The notes beneath the pieces are model-generated. The model searched no databases, was not told the origin of the DNA, and worked only from the letters and a program-made list of their open reading frames with translations. The position numbers were made by a program, and so were the translations under genes. DNA of 64,000 bases, taken from contig OZ024841.1 of NCBI GenBank assembly GCA_964017145.1, positions 2,604,001 through 2,668,000 on the forward strand, read 5' to 3'. Source of the stretch: Agrocybe praecox (Eukaryota; Basidiomycota; Agaricomycetes; Agaricales; Agrocybaceae). Below are positions 44,500 to 55,985 of the stretch, in pieces; position 1 is the first letter of the stretch, and each line of letters begins with the position of its first letter.

Positions 44500-46996
44500 A
44501 TGAACCGACTTGTTGCTTTTCTCTCGAATGTCTGGTCACCCGTAGTAGGGACGGACGACAATCAGCGTGCTATCAACAATAATTCCGTTATATCTGGCCA
44601 CAACGTTATCGTGACCGGCGGTACATTTAACCAACATAATGTGGCAGATGTCGAACAAAACTGTAAGTAATAAAGATTAAACGCACATGCTATGGATCTA
44701 ACTATCTCTAGGGTCTTTTGAGATTCTGATGAAAGCTACGGCACCGAATGCTTTGCACAATTCGAATGCCGAGTTCGACCGCCCAAAATGCCATCCGAAT
44801 ACTCGTATTGCTGTCCTGGAAAAAATCATGAACTGGGCCCAACGTTGCGACAGGGAAACTTGCGACAAATATATCATGTGGCTGACCGGCGCTGCAGGAG
44901 CGGGAAAATCAGCCATCACAAAGTCATTTATCGAAGAGTGTCTTCTCAACGAGCTAGTCCTCGCGACTTTCATTTTCTGGAGAACAGATGGAACGAGAAA
45001 CCACGCAGGCGCGTTTGTGGCAACGATTGCATACCAGATCTATCAGAAAATTCCGCCCACTCAAAGCAAGATACTCTCCGCGATAAAGGCGGACCCGTTG
45101 ATTTTGACGAAGGGATTAGAAGATCAGTTTACCCACCTAGTCATGAAGCCCCTTCAAAATGTTTGCTATTCAGGAATTTCATCTCTTTTGGGTTCCTGGC
45201 GGGTCATTGTTATAGACGGTCTTGACGAATGTGGTGACGGGGTTTTGCAGGGTAGGATTTTGTGCATGATTGCAGACGCAATTCGAACATTCGACCTACC
45301 CATTCTCTTCCTCATCGCCAGTCGTCCTGAACATGAGATCAATCTGGCATTTAGATCCAAGAAAATGGATGGGCTATTTTCACGACTTTACCTTGACGAT
45401 ACATTCTATCCCGACGACGACATTCGCACATTTCTCAGAGACGGTTTCGAGGAAATCAAGACCAGCCACCCATTTAGATCTCTAATCCCTGCTTCTTGGC
45501 CATCCGACAACATTCTGAAAGAAATTGTCAGAAAATCATCCGGGCAATTTATTTATGCTTCAACGGTATTTCGTTATTGCCAATCCAAAAGGCATCAACC
45601 CGATCACCGCCTTGATGTGGTGAATAATCTACGATCGCCAGCGAACGGTGACCTACCCTTTGCGCAGCTGGATGCGCTATATAAAATGATCCTCAACTCC
45701 GCCGCAGACACAGAGCGTGTGCTATATATGCTCAGTATCTACTCACATCGCTTATTCGAGGATGAACCCTCCTATAAATTTGACATACCTACATTTATGT
45801 CGTTGGAACCGGGGGAGCTCGAGATTCTGGTCTGTGATCTAGGGGCTATTGTCTCTATTGAGAAGCACTGGTCCGGAGTCGCGGAGGGTGTGAAAATCCT
45901 ACACACTTCACTTCATGACTTCTTTCTTGACCCCGTGAGGTCCGGAAACCATTTCCTTGACATTGATAAATACAGATCAGATCATATTGCAAATATAATT
46001 CAGTATGTGATCAAAGGTGAGAGTGATCCCAGAAATTGTTGAACCTCTCAAAGTAGATTCTCCCAGATCCCAGGTACAATAACATTCACATCTTTAACGA
46101 CTTCATTACAAGGGAATTTCCGCTATGCCAGAGCTCAACTTCGCTAATCAATATTGCCGACAAGTTTTTATTTCTCGACCCCATATCGAGAGAAATAGCC
46201 TCACACACAAGGTACTTCATTGAATCCATGGACCTCCGACAATTTGTATTTTGGTTCTGGCTTCCATTCTGTGCACGCATGGTAAGGAAAAATCTTCATT
46301 TGATGTTAATATTCTTAAATTTCCACGTAGGCCCCTTTGGATGAGCGCTGGGCCGTAATAGAGAAAAAGTATCAAGAATATATGGAACAGCTCTTTTTGT
46401 CTCATCTGCCTCACTATTACGAGAAAGACGATGAGGGGATCCTGCTCTTATGCGTCGCATGTCACCTGGGGAATGACATGTGTGTACCATACCTTTCCAA
46501 TTTCAACTATGGACAGTTCCCCAAGCGCAGACTAAGCGAATGTGATACGCTCTATCTATTTGAATCCTGTTCTCTCGAAGACGGAAAAGCTCACTATTTT
46601 CGGCATTTTATGCACTTTCTACAGCACCCAGACCAATCAGACAACTACCCTATAGGTCCATCTGCCTACGCAAAGGCAGCCTTACATTGTGTAAAGTGGT
46701 ACCCATTTTTTCGGTCCATAGACAACCCGGAAGATAAAATGTTGGACGCAATGACCTTGGAAAATGGCCAATGGACATTAAACCTCTCCACCTTAGACTT
46801 TCATAGCAGAATGAAATTTCTGTTTCTCGGCTATATAGTCTTCCTCCTTCCTCGAGCTGGGTTTTCTGAAGAGCTAGTTCAAGAGTGTGAAGAGGAAATG
46901 CACCACCCTGACAGACTACTTAGAAGCGGCTTTCCCAGGCGCGGAGCTCTCGTACGCCAAGAGATGAAGAATTACCTGGACCGAGTTCGATCGTAG
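44500..46996 (+). CDS. NACHT-type STAND NTPase (fungal NLR-like), copy 1, intact, 4 exons
   Basis: Exons 44500-44662, 44712-46016, 46067-46281, 46331-46996 give 2349 nt and 782 residues. A short N-terminal segment (residues about 30-50) reads INNNSVISGHNVIVTGGTFN. The NACHT domain follows: Walker A GAAGAGKS (114-121), Walker B VIVIDGLDE (219-227) and SRPEHEI (259-264). NACHT NTPases oligomerise on nucleotide exchange; fungal relatives act in non-self recognition and regulated cell death, so a sensor/switch role is inferred. After the NTPase comes a winged-helix-like region with ILHTSLHDFFLDP, then an unrecognised C-terminal domain of about 300 residues (PLDERWAVIEKKYQEYMEQL, LLLPRAGF-like segment, NYLDRVRS end). 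No WD40, TPR or ankyrin repeats are present, unlike many fungal NLRs. The start is the first ATG after the TATA-like element. Confidence 0.85.
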
Positions 46997-48229
46997 CAGG
47001 GCAACAGATACGATTATCCGCATAGAGCCATGTATGTATGATAAAATCCTCGGAAGTAAGCACACCCAGCTAACATATTTAGACATCAAAGTGCAGCAAT
47101 CAATTTTTTTCGACTAGTTGGCGCCGGACGCTGCGCTTCGACTCTGACCAGATTTGGCTCTCATGATATAAACCATGTATTTAGTTATAAAACATACAGG
47201 ATCCAATATTATCTACTTGAAGGAAAAAATGTGGTACAACGCGAGGTTGACGTTGAATATTGTTCCGAATTGATATCAAACAAAGCGAAAATCGCGTCAC
47301 AAGAGAAGATAGGAAGTCGAAGACGTAGGACTGGATGCGATACAAAGCAAAACAAATGAGATGGATGGCATGGGCATAACTGAGAGCAGATGTTGACGGG
47401 ACGTAAACGCCTAGGCGAGAATAGGCAGCAGTCTCGTCGATGGGGGATAGCAGAACGAGGAAAGGGAAGCCGCGATAGGGATGACGGTGAAGTCGATGAG
47501 CGACGACAACGATGGAAAAAGCGAGGTTAACCGAAGACGGATACTTCAACTGTCAAAAGCCCGTCCCTTACTCCCCCAAAGCACGAAGCCAAACAAAACT
47601 TCGACGACTGGCAACAGATATTGTCAACCGACCAGTGTCTTCCATCTTCGCGCCTGTCCATGCAAAAAAAAAAAAAGAAAAAAAAAAGACTCCAATTGCA
47701 CTTTAGAATACGACAGAGGAGATACCGACAACAGAAGTGAAGTCGTAACCGCGCTCGCCCTGAAGACGGTGCGCTGGCGGTTCATGCATAATTGATGTTC
47801 GAAAGGGGTGGGGGAAGTGCTTTGAAGTGCATATTGGTTGGGCTCCTGGTGGGTGATGATAGTCATTCTCTTGTTTATGGTAATGTGGACGAGAGACGTA
47901 GGCAGGGAAGAGGAGGTAATAAAATACGCCAACGTACGCCAGTCGAACCTCGAAATGGACTGTGGGAGGTGGCCAAGGAGATCGCAACACAGAGGGTGAC
48001 GCGACTATCAAGTACAGGTGGTGACAACGAGCAGGAGAAGGGAGACACTTGGGAGGGTTGTCTCATTACGCGATTTTTTGTCGCCGGGGAGAAAGGGAGG
48101 AGGGCCGTGGCATCATGAATGCTTTTAATTGGCGATGTTGGAGAACGTAGCGTTCGATTTAAATTTGCAAGCCCAGACATCCAGCCTAATATGAGTTGAA
48201 CGTTGAAGGGTCAATTCGCAATACACGAA
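46997..48229. other. 3' flank of NACHT gene 1 and degenerate repeat material
   Basis: 46997-47260 matches 59054-59320 and contains the shared 3' flank; similarity ends near CGAGGTTGACGTTGAATA. From about 47460 to 48180 the sequence resembles the purine-rich stretch next to repeat Z. A run of A with few G lies at about 47664-47690. No gene is supported. Confidence 0.45.
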
Positions 48230-48700
48230 CACCCCAACTCCCAACCATCCATCACTCCCTCCCTCCATCTAATCACTCTTCCTCCACAAAAACCTCCTGC
48301 ACTGCACCCGCCTCCTCAAGCCTTCCTTTCCAACGTCACTAACAAGCGTTGGCCCAAATCACCCAATAAACCGCCCTAAGCCAAAACACTACCTATCTCC
48401 TCGCCGCAATTATCCAGTACGATGAAATTTTTATATGGTTCCCTTCCCTCGGCGGGCATCAACAGCGGGACGACGAACAAAAAAAACGCATTCTTTGCAC
48501 AAAAATGGCGCAGCAGCGAGAGTCGCGAGGGACGATAAGCGTCAACCAGGAGCATCCTGTCAACGTGAATAGGTCCGGGGGTATTTGCGCTTGTGGATTT
48601 GGAGGGCCTGAGACGGGTCGTTTTTGACGTTGAGACTCGGGCCTGTGGGAGCAGAGTATTAAGACGAGTTGATTAGGGGAGGGAGGGGCGAAACATGCAT
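48230..48700 (-). repeat. Repeat Z, copy 2
   Basis: It carries the CTCGGCGGGCATCAACAGCG anchor (about 48449) and downstream GAGGGACGATAAGCGTCAACC. It is more diverged than the copies at 42.6 and 54.9 kb, with no open frame of note. Confidence 0.45.
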
Positions 48701-48929
48701 CGAAAGTAATTCATATAAATATTTTTGAATGTTGAACGTTGAACCTCGAAGAGGATATAGGAGGTGGCGAAAGCACTGGCGACAAGGAGATACAGTACAT
48801 GACTGTGCAGTATAGGTGGCGGCAACAATCAGGAGGACGAGGGGGACGAGAGATTAAACATAGGGCCCTAGGGTGTTGTATTATTGCCCAACTTGTTGTC
48901 GCTGGGAAGAAAGGGAGGAGGGCAGTGTG

Positions 48930-49560
48930 GTATCATTGACGCTTTGAATTCCTGGTGTTGGTAAACGTAGCGTTCACTTCGAGGGTGCCAGCCCAGATAT
49001 CCAGCATAGATGAGTCGATACACCACTCTTCCTTCCCCCAGGCCTCCTGAACACCCGCCTCCTCAAGCCATCCTCTCCAGCTCACTAACCTACTCCAACC
49101 TATACCCCCCAACGCTCGCGCAAACATTGACCCAGATCACCAAATAAATCGCCCGAAGCCCTCAAAAGTGGGACTACCGGGCACGACGAACCACAAGACA
49201 TTCGTAGCACCAAAGAATGCCTCAGCAGCGCGACTCGCGAGTCGAGAGAAACGATAAAGGTCAACGTGCCAATGGGAATAAGCTTGGAGGGGCTGGTCGT
49301 CGTTGAGGCGGAGTTGAGACTCAATCCTGAGTGAGCGAAGCGTGAAATTGAACTTGTCGAGGATGTCAGACGAGAAAAGAGAGAGAAAGAAGAGGGATGC
49401 GGGGAAGGGAGGACCGCTGAATTGTTGATGAGGCGAGAATGAGGACGACCAGGAAATCACGGACGTTCTTCGTAACAGTATTTGTGCGTTCGTGTTTGCA
49501 TTTGGGCTTATCATGGTGGTTTTGGCGAGAGGCAACCCCAAGCAAGTCGGAGGCAAGAAG
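48930..49560 (-). repeat. Repeat Z, copy 3, with the longest minus-strand open frame
   Basis: The minus strand is open from about 49556 to 49137 and contains LRSLRIESQLRLNDDQPLQA, YSHWHVDLYRFSRLASRAAE and FVVPGSPTFEGFGRFIW. A second open stretch follows (about 49127-48950; SMFARALGGIGWSRLVSWRG). The two could be joined across a short intron near 49135. The composition looks like real protein and may show what the other three Z copies once encoded. No family is recognised and no start is clear, so it is listed as a repeat with a probable gene remnant. Confidence 0.4.
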
Positions 49561-49859
49561 AGGAACGCATAAATTGACGTTGATGTCGGAATTCAATGGA
49601 GAATAAGGGAGGGAAACTTGGGGTGAAGTTAATGAAGTTGTCGAGGGCGGGTCGCGGATCCAGACGACGAGGAAGGCGCGTCAAACGTTAGAACACTATC
49701 GCACACTGACTATGCATCGTAAGTGTATCGAAGTGGTGGTCAAGAAACAAAACACAATAAGGGTAACCGGTAACCTTCGACTCGACTTACCGGAGACCGG
49801 GCCGGCCCCGCTCATGGCGATTCATGCATTCAACTCTTCACGAATTGCAAGTTAACAGC
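49561..49859. other. Spacer between repeat Z copy 3 and fragment X copy 2
   Basis: GA-rich sequence; no gene or further repeat is recognised. Confidence 0.4.
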
Positions 49860-50700
49860 CGTTATCAATTACGCCATTGATTCCTGGATTGAGTGTCGAT
49901 TTACTGGGAGATGGTTATGAAAGGAAAAGAAAATAACGAAATAGATTGCCGAAAAGTAGCAAGATAGCAGGTCGAGGTGGTGTCTATCAAAATTCAAATG
50001 GGTCGTTCGAAGGCAACCGACGTCCTTTGTATTCTGCCCGGTTTTGTGGCTGCCGGGATTTGGTAATTAAGATTACTTGGATAGTAGTGGTCGATGTGCG
50101 GTCGAGATCAAGGTATGTTGCCTAGATCCCTTGTTCCTGCACGCACGACCCATGATGATCACAGTGGGTTTTCGTTCGTACCACAGGCATACCAGGTCTC
50201 ATCGCGAATCGAGATAGATGAGTTATACGGCGCGATTAACTGTACGGGCCCCACCTTCAACATGATGTACTTGATCGTTGTATACGTTGAACTCGAAGAC
50301 AAGGCCTCAAGACCTCACCAGCACCACCTGATGATAGTATGCAGCATGAAGCTTTGAAGTCCTATGTTTTTGGCGTTAACCAAAGCACTCCTTCTTTCCT
50401 CCAAAGCCAATGATGAACGTTACCTTATATCTGCTCACAATATGCTGACAGCTTGAGCGCGTCGGGATTACCATCCGCGGCGCAAGCATGCCATCACTCC
50501 AAGTTGGAGCACAACACGTCATAAGTTTCCGTTCATCTACAAATCGGGAAGTACTTGATCCTTTTTTGGAAGCCACAAACGTCAGCCACACGCGGAGAAT
50601 GAAAAAACAGATGGGTATAAAAGGTGGGCGAGTCGTCCCATAGATCCCATCCTCCTTTCTTCCCTTTTCTATACTAATAAGCTTTACGCCCCATAGGATC
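49860..50700 (+). repeat. Duplicated fragments X (copy 2, 49860-50330) and Y (50455-50600)
   Basis: X matches 39960-40445. Y (GGGATTACCATCCGCGGCGC.. CTACAAATCGGGAAGTACTT) matches 41165-41290, and the inverted start of element E at 52425. Element E, which separates X and Y in the first block, is missing between them here. Its other copy sits 2 kb further downstream in inverted orientation. Confidence 0.5.
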
Positions 50701-50929
50701 CTGTTCAATGAGTTCACCAGTCTGTGACGCGCATTATCGTCGCACAGAGTATGGTGAGTTGTTCATATTGTCATCAGGCCTGTATCTGAGCGCCAATCAG
50801 GATCGGTTGAATGCAGGTATTAGTGGGTGTTTTGATTCCTACGCTTGGTCTCGATCCCTAGCGGGAACGGCATTGAGCTTAGATGATACCTCTGAGGTGG
50901 CGTAACATTTTTTCCAGTCGGGCTCAAAT

Positions 50930-51560
50930 AGCGAATCTTTGTTTTGAACTGCTTGCGGAAGTGGACGGTTGAATTGAACATGATTATGGGATATTCGGCC
51001 TTTTCTTTTTTTCTTTCTCCCTCTCCCCCCCCCCCCTCCCTTTTCTCCCGAGAATCCTAAGTCCCGATTTTGAACAGCTGACAGGTTGGACTGGGATTTG
51101 GTCAAATCGAGCGCGATTCTCCTCCTCACGGACTTTGGTCCTTTATCTTTCTCTTTGCCCCCCTTTTCTTCTTCGAGTTGCATGCAAGAATTCTGGATCT
51201 TGGTTTTGAACTGCTTCTGGAGGCGGTTCGACCCTTCTATTTATTTGTGTTTTTCTCTTTCTCTCTTTAACGGACTCCGGTCCTTTCTTCTTGTTCTCTC
51301 GGTCTGTCTCTTTCTTTACTACTTCATTTCTCAGTCACTCAAGAATCCTAAGTCCTAGGTCTGGGGCGCCAACAACTTGAACGACCTAACTGGGACTTGA
51401 TTGATTTGGAGGATATTGATGCAGTTCGATCCGTTTAAGATATATGTCGCTCTCATGCAATTCGGTCTTCCATCTCGGTCTGCCTTTCTGTTTCTGCCTC
51501 TGTTTCTGTTACTCATCTTTTCACGCGTTCGATCCGGTCGAATCAACCGTTTCGATCCAT
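50930..51560 (+). repeat. Degenerate minisatellite array with CT-rich spacers, copy 2
   Basis: Units near 51050, 51180 and 51340 carry AAGAATCCTAAGTCC, GATTTTGAAC/GGTTTTGAACTG and TTGGTCAAATCGAGCGCGAT, separated by CTCTTTCTCTC stretches and a C9-10 run at about 51027. It is the counterpart of the array at 41500-42200. Confidence 0.5.
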
Positions 51561-51770
51561 TTCCATTCCTCGCCTTCTCCCCCTCTTTGTTTCCCCCTCT
51601 TATTCCTCTCTTATTGACAGGGGCAAGATTGTTTCCATTTCAATTCGGCCGTGTTCAAATCTACTCCGAAGATAAAAGGCACTCGAGAACTTTCGAAGTC
51701 CCTTGTTGCTCTTCCTGTTATTTATATTTTTCTTCTTCACGGACTGCGGCACCCGTCACGTCAAGCAGTA

Positions 51771-51825
51771 GAGGCGCTATAGACAAGTGGTTATGGCGAC
51801 ATGTTAGAAAGCTGTTTTTGACGTT
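51771..51825 (+). repeat. 5' part of the tRNA-Ser-like repeat
   Basis: GGCGCTATAGACAAGTGGTTATGGCGACATGTTAGAAAGCTGTT is close to 27013-27056, including similar flanking text (CCGTCACGT..) on the left. It stops abruptly at about 51820 where the patch with the MFS fragment begins. Confidence 0.45.
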
Positions 51826-51959
51826 CTATAGTGGTCATAGCCTTTATTTACACGAGTTTACTGAAATCAAAGTGGTGTTTTTTTGTACCAGGAGCGATGC
51901 GAATGCTCCGAGCCATATGTTGGAAAATAACATTCAACACAGGCAGAAAGAAAATGGAC

Positions 51960-52320
51960 GGGAAAGATTTTAGACACACCATAGGCAGCATGAAGAATGC
52001 CCATCTTCGCTTCGGCGCCACGGCTGAGACTAGCAACGAAGCCATTTTCTTGGGCGTCCCAAACGTTGATCGGTAAGGACACATGAAAGAAAAGACAAGA
52101 TATACACATAGTTATACAGAGGCCCCAGCACCATCAATCGCGTAGCTTATCACGAACAAAGGAAAGGGCTAAGCGGCACACTGTATGGCGTAGGCTACGA
52201 TTTGGGAGTGAGCCAAAACCAAGACTTTTTTCGAACCCGAGCTTTTCGGTGACATATATGTTGACCAAAGCGCCTCCGATGGAACCCTGAGATAGTAGTA
52301 GTAGTGCGAGTTGGAAAATT
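51960..52320 (-). pseudogene. Inverted fragment of an MFS A-type transporter (exons 3-4 with intron)
   Basis: The minus strand, from 52300 down, reads GSIGGALVNIYVTEKLGFEK (exon 3) with a frameshift after it. An intron nearly identical to that of MFS A2 (CTTTCGTGTGTCCTTACCGATC) follows, then exon 4: DAQENGFVASLSRGAEAKMG and ILHAAYG. Because the intron is retained, the piece came from genomic DNA, not from a processed transcript. The intron text is closer to A2 (22491-22543) than to A1. It has no promoter and no other exons. Confidence 0.85.
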
Positions 52321-52420
52321 ACGACAGCCAAGTTTGTCGCGCTGATACACAGGTGGGTGAGTAAAGGGAAGCCACCTTGATGCCTTGCGTTTGTCGCGTC
52401 TAATATTTGTGACTTCCAAA

Positions 52421-53221
52421 AAAGGATCATGTACTTCCCAATTTGTGGATGTGCTTGAAACCTATGACGTATTATGCTCCAGCGTTGAGCGATGCCGCGG
52501 ATGGTAATCCCGACCTGACCTGTTCGCGCTCAAACTGTTGGCGAATTCGGTACTCTGTACTCTGACTCAACGTACAACGTTCATCATTAAGTTTTGGGGC
52601 ACGAAGGAATGCTTTGGCCACCGCCACAAAATAGGACTTCACCTTCTCATTATACGGCTAGTCACGAGCCTATGACTCTCCTACATGTACTATGGTTCGT
52701 CATCCATGCTCACACAAAATCACTATCTAGTATTTCTTGATTCGCCTGACGGGCAATTATCACACATCCACACCAGCCTATTGTCGCGTACAAGCCACAA
52801 ATATACTATACGGCCTACGGGGAGACATTCACGTTCAGACAGAAATGTAATTATCTATTTATTTGCGTGACAGGAAACACACAGAATTCCTCAGATCATA
52901 CGCTCTCACGGCGAAGTTCAATCAATTGGCAGAAGTAAAAGTCAAGCAGCGACACAATGTTCCAATTCACCATTGGCGGACTCTTCAGTAATATTGTTTT
53001 GAAACTTTACAATGTTGTCGTGACATAAAGCCAAGATCCCGGCGACCATGCTTCACACAGGTCTCTGGTTGATTAAAATTAAATCGGGTGCTCTGGTTGA
53101 TCCACACCACCGGCACCGATCATGGGCTATTTTGTATCTTGTATTGTAAGTGGAAATTAAAACTGATTGTGCACAGAATGAACAGAAGAGAAAATCGTAT
53201 TGCAAAAAAATGAATAACTAC
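52421..53221 (+). repeat. Dispersed element E, copy 2
   Basis: It is the inverted counterpart of 40457-41280. Its right 130 bp (53086-53221) continue, as at 27231, directly into the 3' flank of the vWA gene copy. Here element and vWA flank were therefore moved together, or the element was already next to the gene. Confidence 0.5.
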
Positions 53222-54262
53222 AAGTACATTGAACAATGGCGTTCCTTTTTTGTTGGCTGTGATCATGGAATGGGTACACCGGGGGATTTTGACAATAGTA
53301 CAAGGGAGAAGAGTGCGTGTATTGTGGATCCCACATCAAACTCAGCGAATTCACTCGTCCTTGTTGTTGAAGACCATAGATGTTTTCTTGATAAGATTGA
53401 CAATCGCCACACTGTTACATATCAACAAGTTAATAATTGTGTCATATCGCCTTGAGAAATTGAAATTCTCACTTACGAGTCGTTGTAGTCCGGAATGCCA
53501 GCCACCTGCTCAGAATCTGGTTGATCCTCAGCAAGGACCTAAAAAGTAAAGTGAGATTCTCGTTAAATGAAAAAAAAAAACCGATAAACAAACTCACAAA
53601 GTAGGTGAAGAGTCGGGGAAATCATCGCGAAGACGCATAGGAATCTGCATCTCGACGTCCTTGAGCTTCTTGGATGCAAAGGCCAGTTTCACAAGAGCCT
53701 GTCCCTTGATATTGCTAGTCGACCAATAGAACGACGCCTCGAGCTGGATGTTGATATCATCCGAGGATGCGAACACGTAGTAGCCCTCCTTGGCACGCTT
53801 GAGCCTCATGATGTCGTCTGTCGATCCAGGCTCGGAGGTGAAGAATTCCGTGTTAGTGTTCTCCCCGTCGTTGTATGCCAGTTTGATTGCTTGATTGTAT
53901 TTGGCACGAGATAACTATAACGGCGGCACGATGAACAATGATAATGTATCGAGAAGAGATGAAACTTGAGGGAATTTCCACTGGGATCTTCGCTTGAAGG
54001 GCGAGCAACCATCTTCTCGGGGCCAACTTCCGCATTTCTCGTGACACTGGGCTTGATAACACGCCCAGATTGCTCCTCGCTAATAGGACCCTTGATGATC
54101 TTGAGAGCAGGGGGCACAGTTCCGCTAGAGAATTTAGGAAGAATGCGAGGTCCAGGAACCTACAGCGCATAAGTGAGTAATCGCAATCGTACGAAAGAAA
54201 AAGACAGGAGCACGATTACCTCAGTCAGACGCAAGGACACAGCCAAGTCGACCCAGGCGGTG
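53222..54262 (-). pseudogene. Truncated vWA gene copy (module 2 only)
   Basis: It matches 27231-28330 with the same exons in the same order: GPRILPKFSSGTVPPALKII (about 54160), SEEQSGRVIKPSVTRNAEVG, SRAKYNQAIKL-type text, RLKRAKEGYYVFASSDDINI, AGIPDYNDS and the final VAIVNLIKKTSMVFNNKDE with a TGA at 53351. A deletion of about 55 bp at 53965 removes the INIPAGWFAFVSG segment and its splice donor. A one-base deletion near 53612 shifts the frame after DDFPD. The vWA domain and module 1 are absent; similarity stops at about 54262. Confidence 0.85.
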
Positions 54263-54510
54263 TAAGCGGCTGCACAATCCCTGGTCCAGCTCCATTGGCG
54301 CAATGCATGATAGCATATCCTTCTTTACCATCGTCCGATCCCTGCATGATTTGAGATTTGAGACTAGGGCCAGCCTTTGCCAATGGCATCTTGATGATGT
54401 CCCAACGAGGGAAAAATGTGACGTTGTATGCCACGATCTTACTGGACCCCGCAAGCGATTTTGATCGGGTTGACGTGGTAAGAGGAACCGAGCCTAGGAA
54501 AAGAACTGGG
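54263..54510 (-). pseudogene. Exon-like fragment of an unknown gene
   Basis: A minus-strand open stretch reads SSKIVAYNVTFFPRWDIIKM, PLAKAGPSLKSQIMQGSDDG and EGYAIMHCANGAGPG. Its composition looks like real protein, and it begins exactly where the truncated vWA copy ends. It has no relative elsewhere in the window. Family not recognised. Confidence 0.3.
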
Positions 54511-54849
54511 AAAGCCTCGTCGAGGAGCGCTTCACCGTCGCGCTGCGGCGATATGGCGTCAGATATGTATATGCCGATGAGACGGGTTGGGCTGGTACTG
54601 GATGTCGATGAGGCACCACATACCGAAGATAGGGTTCGAACTCGAACAATGCATATGTATTATGCATCATTCGTTGTCCCCAAGCCTGATGGCGCACGTC
54701 CTTGGACCGTACACGTAGTCAAAACGGCGGAAGGGGAAGGACTCGACATTGGCTAGGGACCATTGCGACGGCAACAGTAGGAGATGGAGCACCGAAGGCG
54801 GGTAGTAGATGCCAAGGATGACGAGAGATAGAGCGAAATTAAGACTACG

Positions 54850-55440
54850 AACAAGTGCTAGCGCTCATACGTCTCGTCGGCCGTCGTACAAAAGAAAGAA
54901 AAACAGGGTGGTATCATTCTTTCAAGAGATGAAGACACAGATGGATGGATGGATGGATGGTGGCCGGTGATGGTGCTGGTAAAGAACCCGATGAACCGCC
55001 CCAAGCCCAAACACCTCCCATCCCGCAACCGCATATCCAGCATGATGAATTTTCATATTCTTCCCCACCCTCGGCGGGCCTCAACAGCGGGGCGACGAAG
55101 AAAAATACATTTGTTGCAACTAAAATGCCGCAGCCCTGACTTGCGAGGGACGATAAGGGCTGGCCGACTCGAGAGCATCGTGCCAATGTGAATAGGGTGC
55201 GGGTAGTGTACTTGTTCCTGTGTACTCGGAGGACCTTCGTTGACGTCGAGATTCGAGCCTGCGGGAGGTTGAAGGGTATGGGAGATGGGAGAAGCAGGAG
55301 GAAAAGTATATAGGTATTCTTTCCGGGTGGATTATTGACGTATGAGGACGACGATAAGGACGACGACAATAATAGCGCAGCCGTTCGTGATATCAATTGT
55401 CGCATTCGTGTTTATGTTTAGGGTGATAGTGATTTGGCGA
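54850..55440 (-). repeat. Repeat Z, copy 4
   Basis: It is the closest relative of 42640-43240, colinear through TCGGCGGGCCTCAACAGCGG and the right end at GATATCAATTGTCGC. The first block has about 275 bp less between the CGGCGATATGG segment (42617 versus 54544) and GACTACGAACAAGTGCTAG. A (GATG)n run lies at 54940-54960. Confidence 0.6.
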
Positions 55441-55749
55441 GAGGCAGGCGAGAGGGTGAATCCCAGATCCCAACGAAGAGGAAGGGAAGCGCACAGAGGT
55501 TAAACGAGGACGGAGGTGAGGTCGTCTATATCTTCGTGAATGCGAATGTTATGAGACTCGTATAGCGTGAGGATGGTCCCCCTTAACCTCCTTTGCTCAC
55601 GCAACCCAATCAAACGCCCAACCCCAACCACCCGCAGCAATCTCGAAGACTTCCTGTAATTTCTTCTGTCTTCGCGTCCATTCGTGCAAGACGTATTAAT
55701 TTCAATTCAAATGCAAAAAATGATAAAGATTTACCGGCGAAATTCGCTA

Positions 55750-55985
55750 ACAGCCACAACACATTGACAACTACGATGGCCATGCGGACGGAGCATTGGG
55801 GCTCGTCACTTTGGAGAGCGCATAGTTGACGTTCGAAAGGCCGATGTGGGACCAGATGTCCTGTTTAAGTGGAGAATATCAGTACTTTTCTTCAAGTAAT
55901 ACAGGAGAACGGTGCAAAGAAGGAAAGGGAGTAAAGGATGCGACGGAAACGGCAAAACCAACTCACTTCATAGTACTTGTCGGTT
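55750..55985 (-). pseudogene. Last two exons of an unknown gene, copy 2
   Basis: It is the counterpart of 43745-43990: TDKYYE, then a donor GTGAGT, then DIWSHIGLSNVNYALSKV to TAG. Its differences from copy 1 are mostly silent or conservative. Confidence 0.35.

Noticed and set aside
48739..49127. Frames on both strands between repeat Z copies as independent genes
   Set aside because: They fall in repeat-derived DNA with overlapping frames; only the minus-strand frame of copy 3 has protein-like composition, and it is reported with the repeat.
51960..52320. A processed (retroposed) MFS pseudogene
   Set aside because: The intron between exons 3 and 4 is retained and nearly identical to that of A2, so it came from DNA.
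54358..54756. Plus-strand 132-codon frame in the patch of block 2
   Set aside because: No motif and partly opposite the minus-strand exon-like stretch; its right part is absent from block 1. Insufficient support for a gene.
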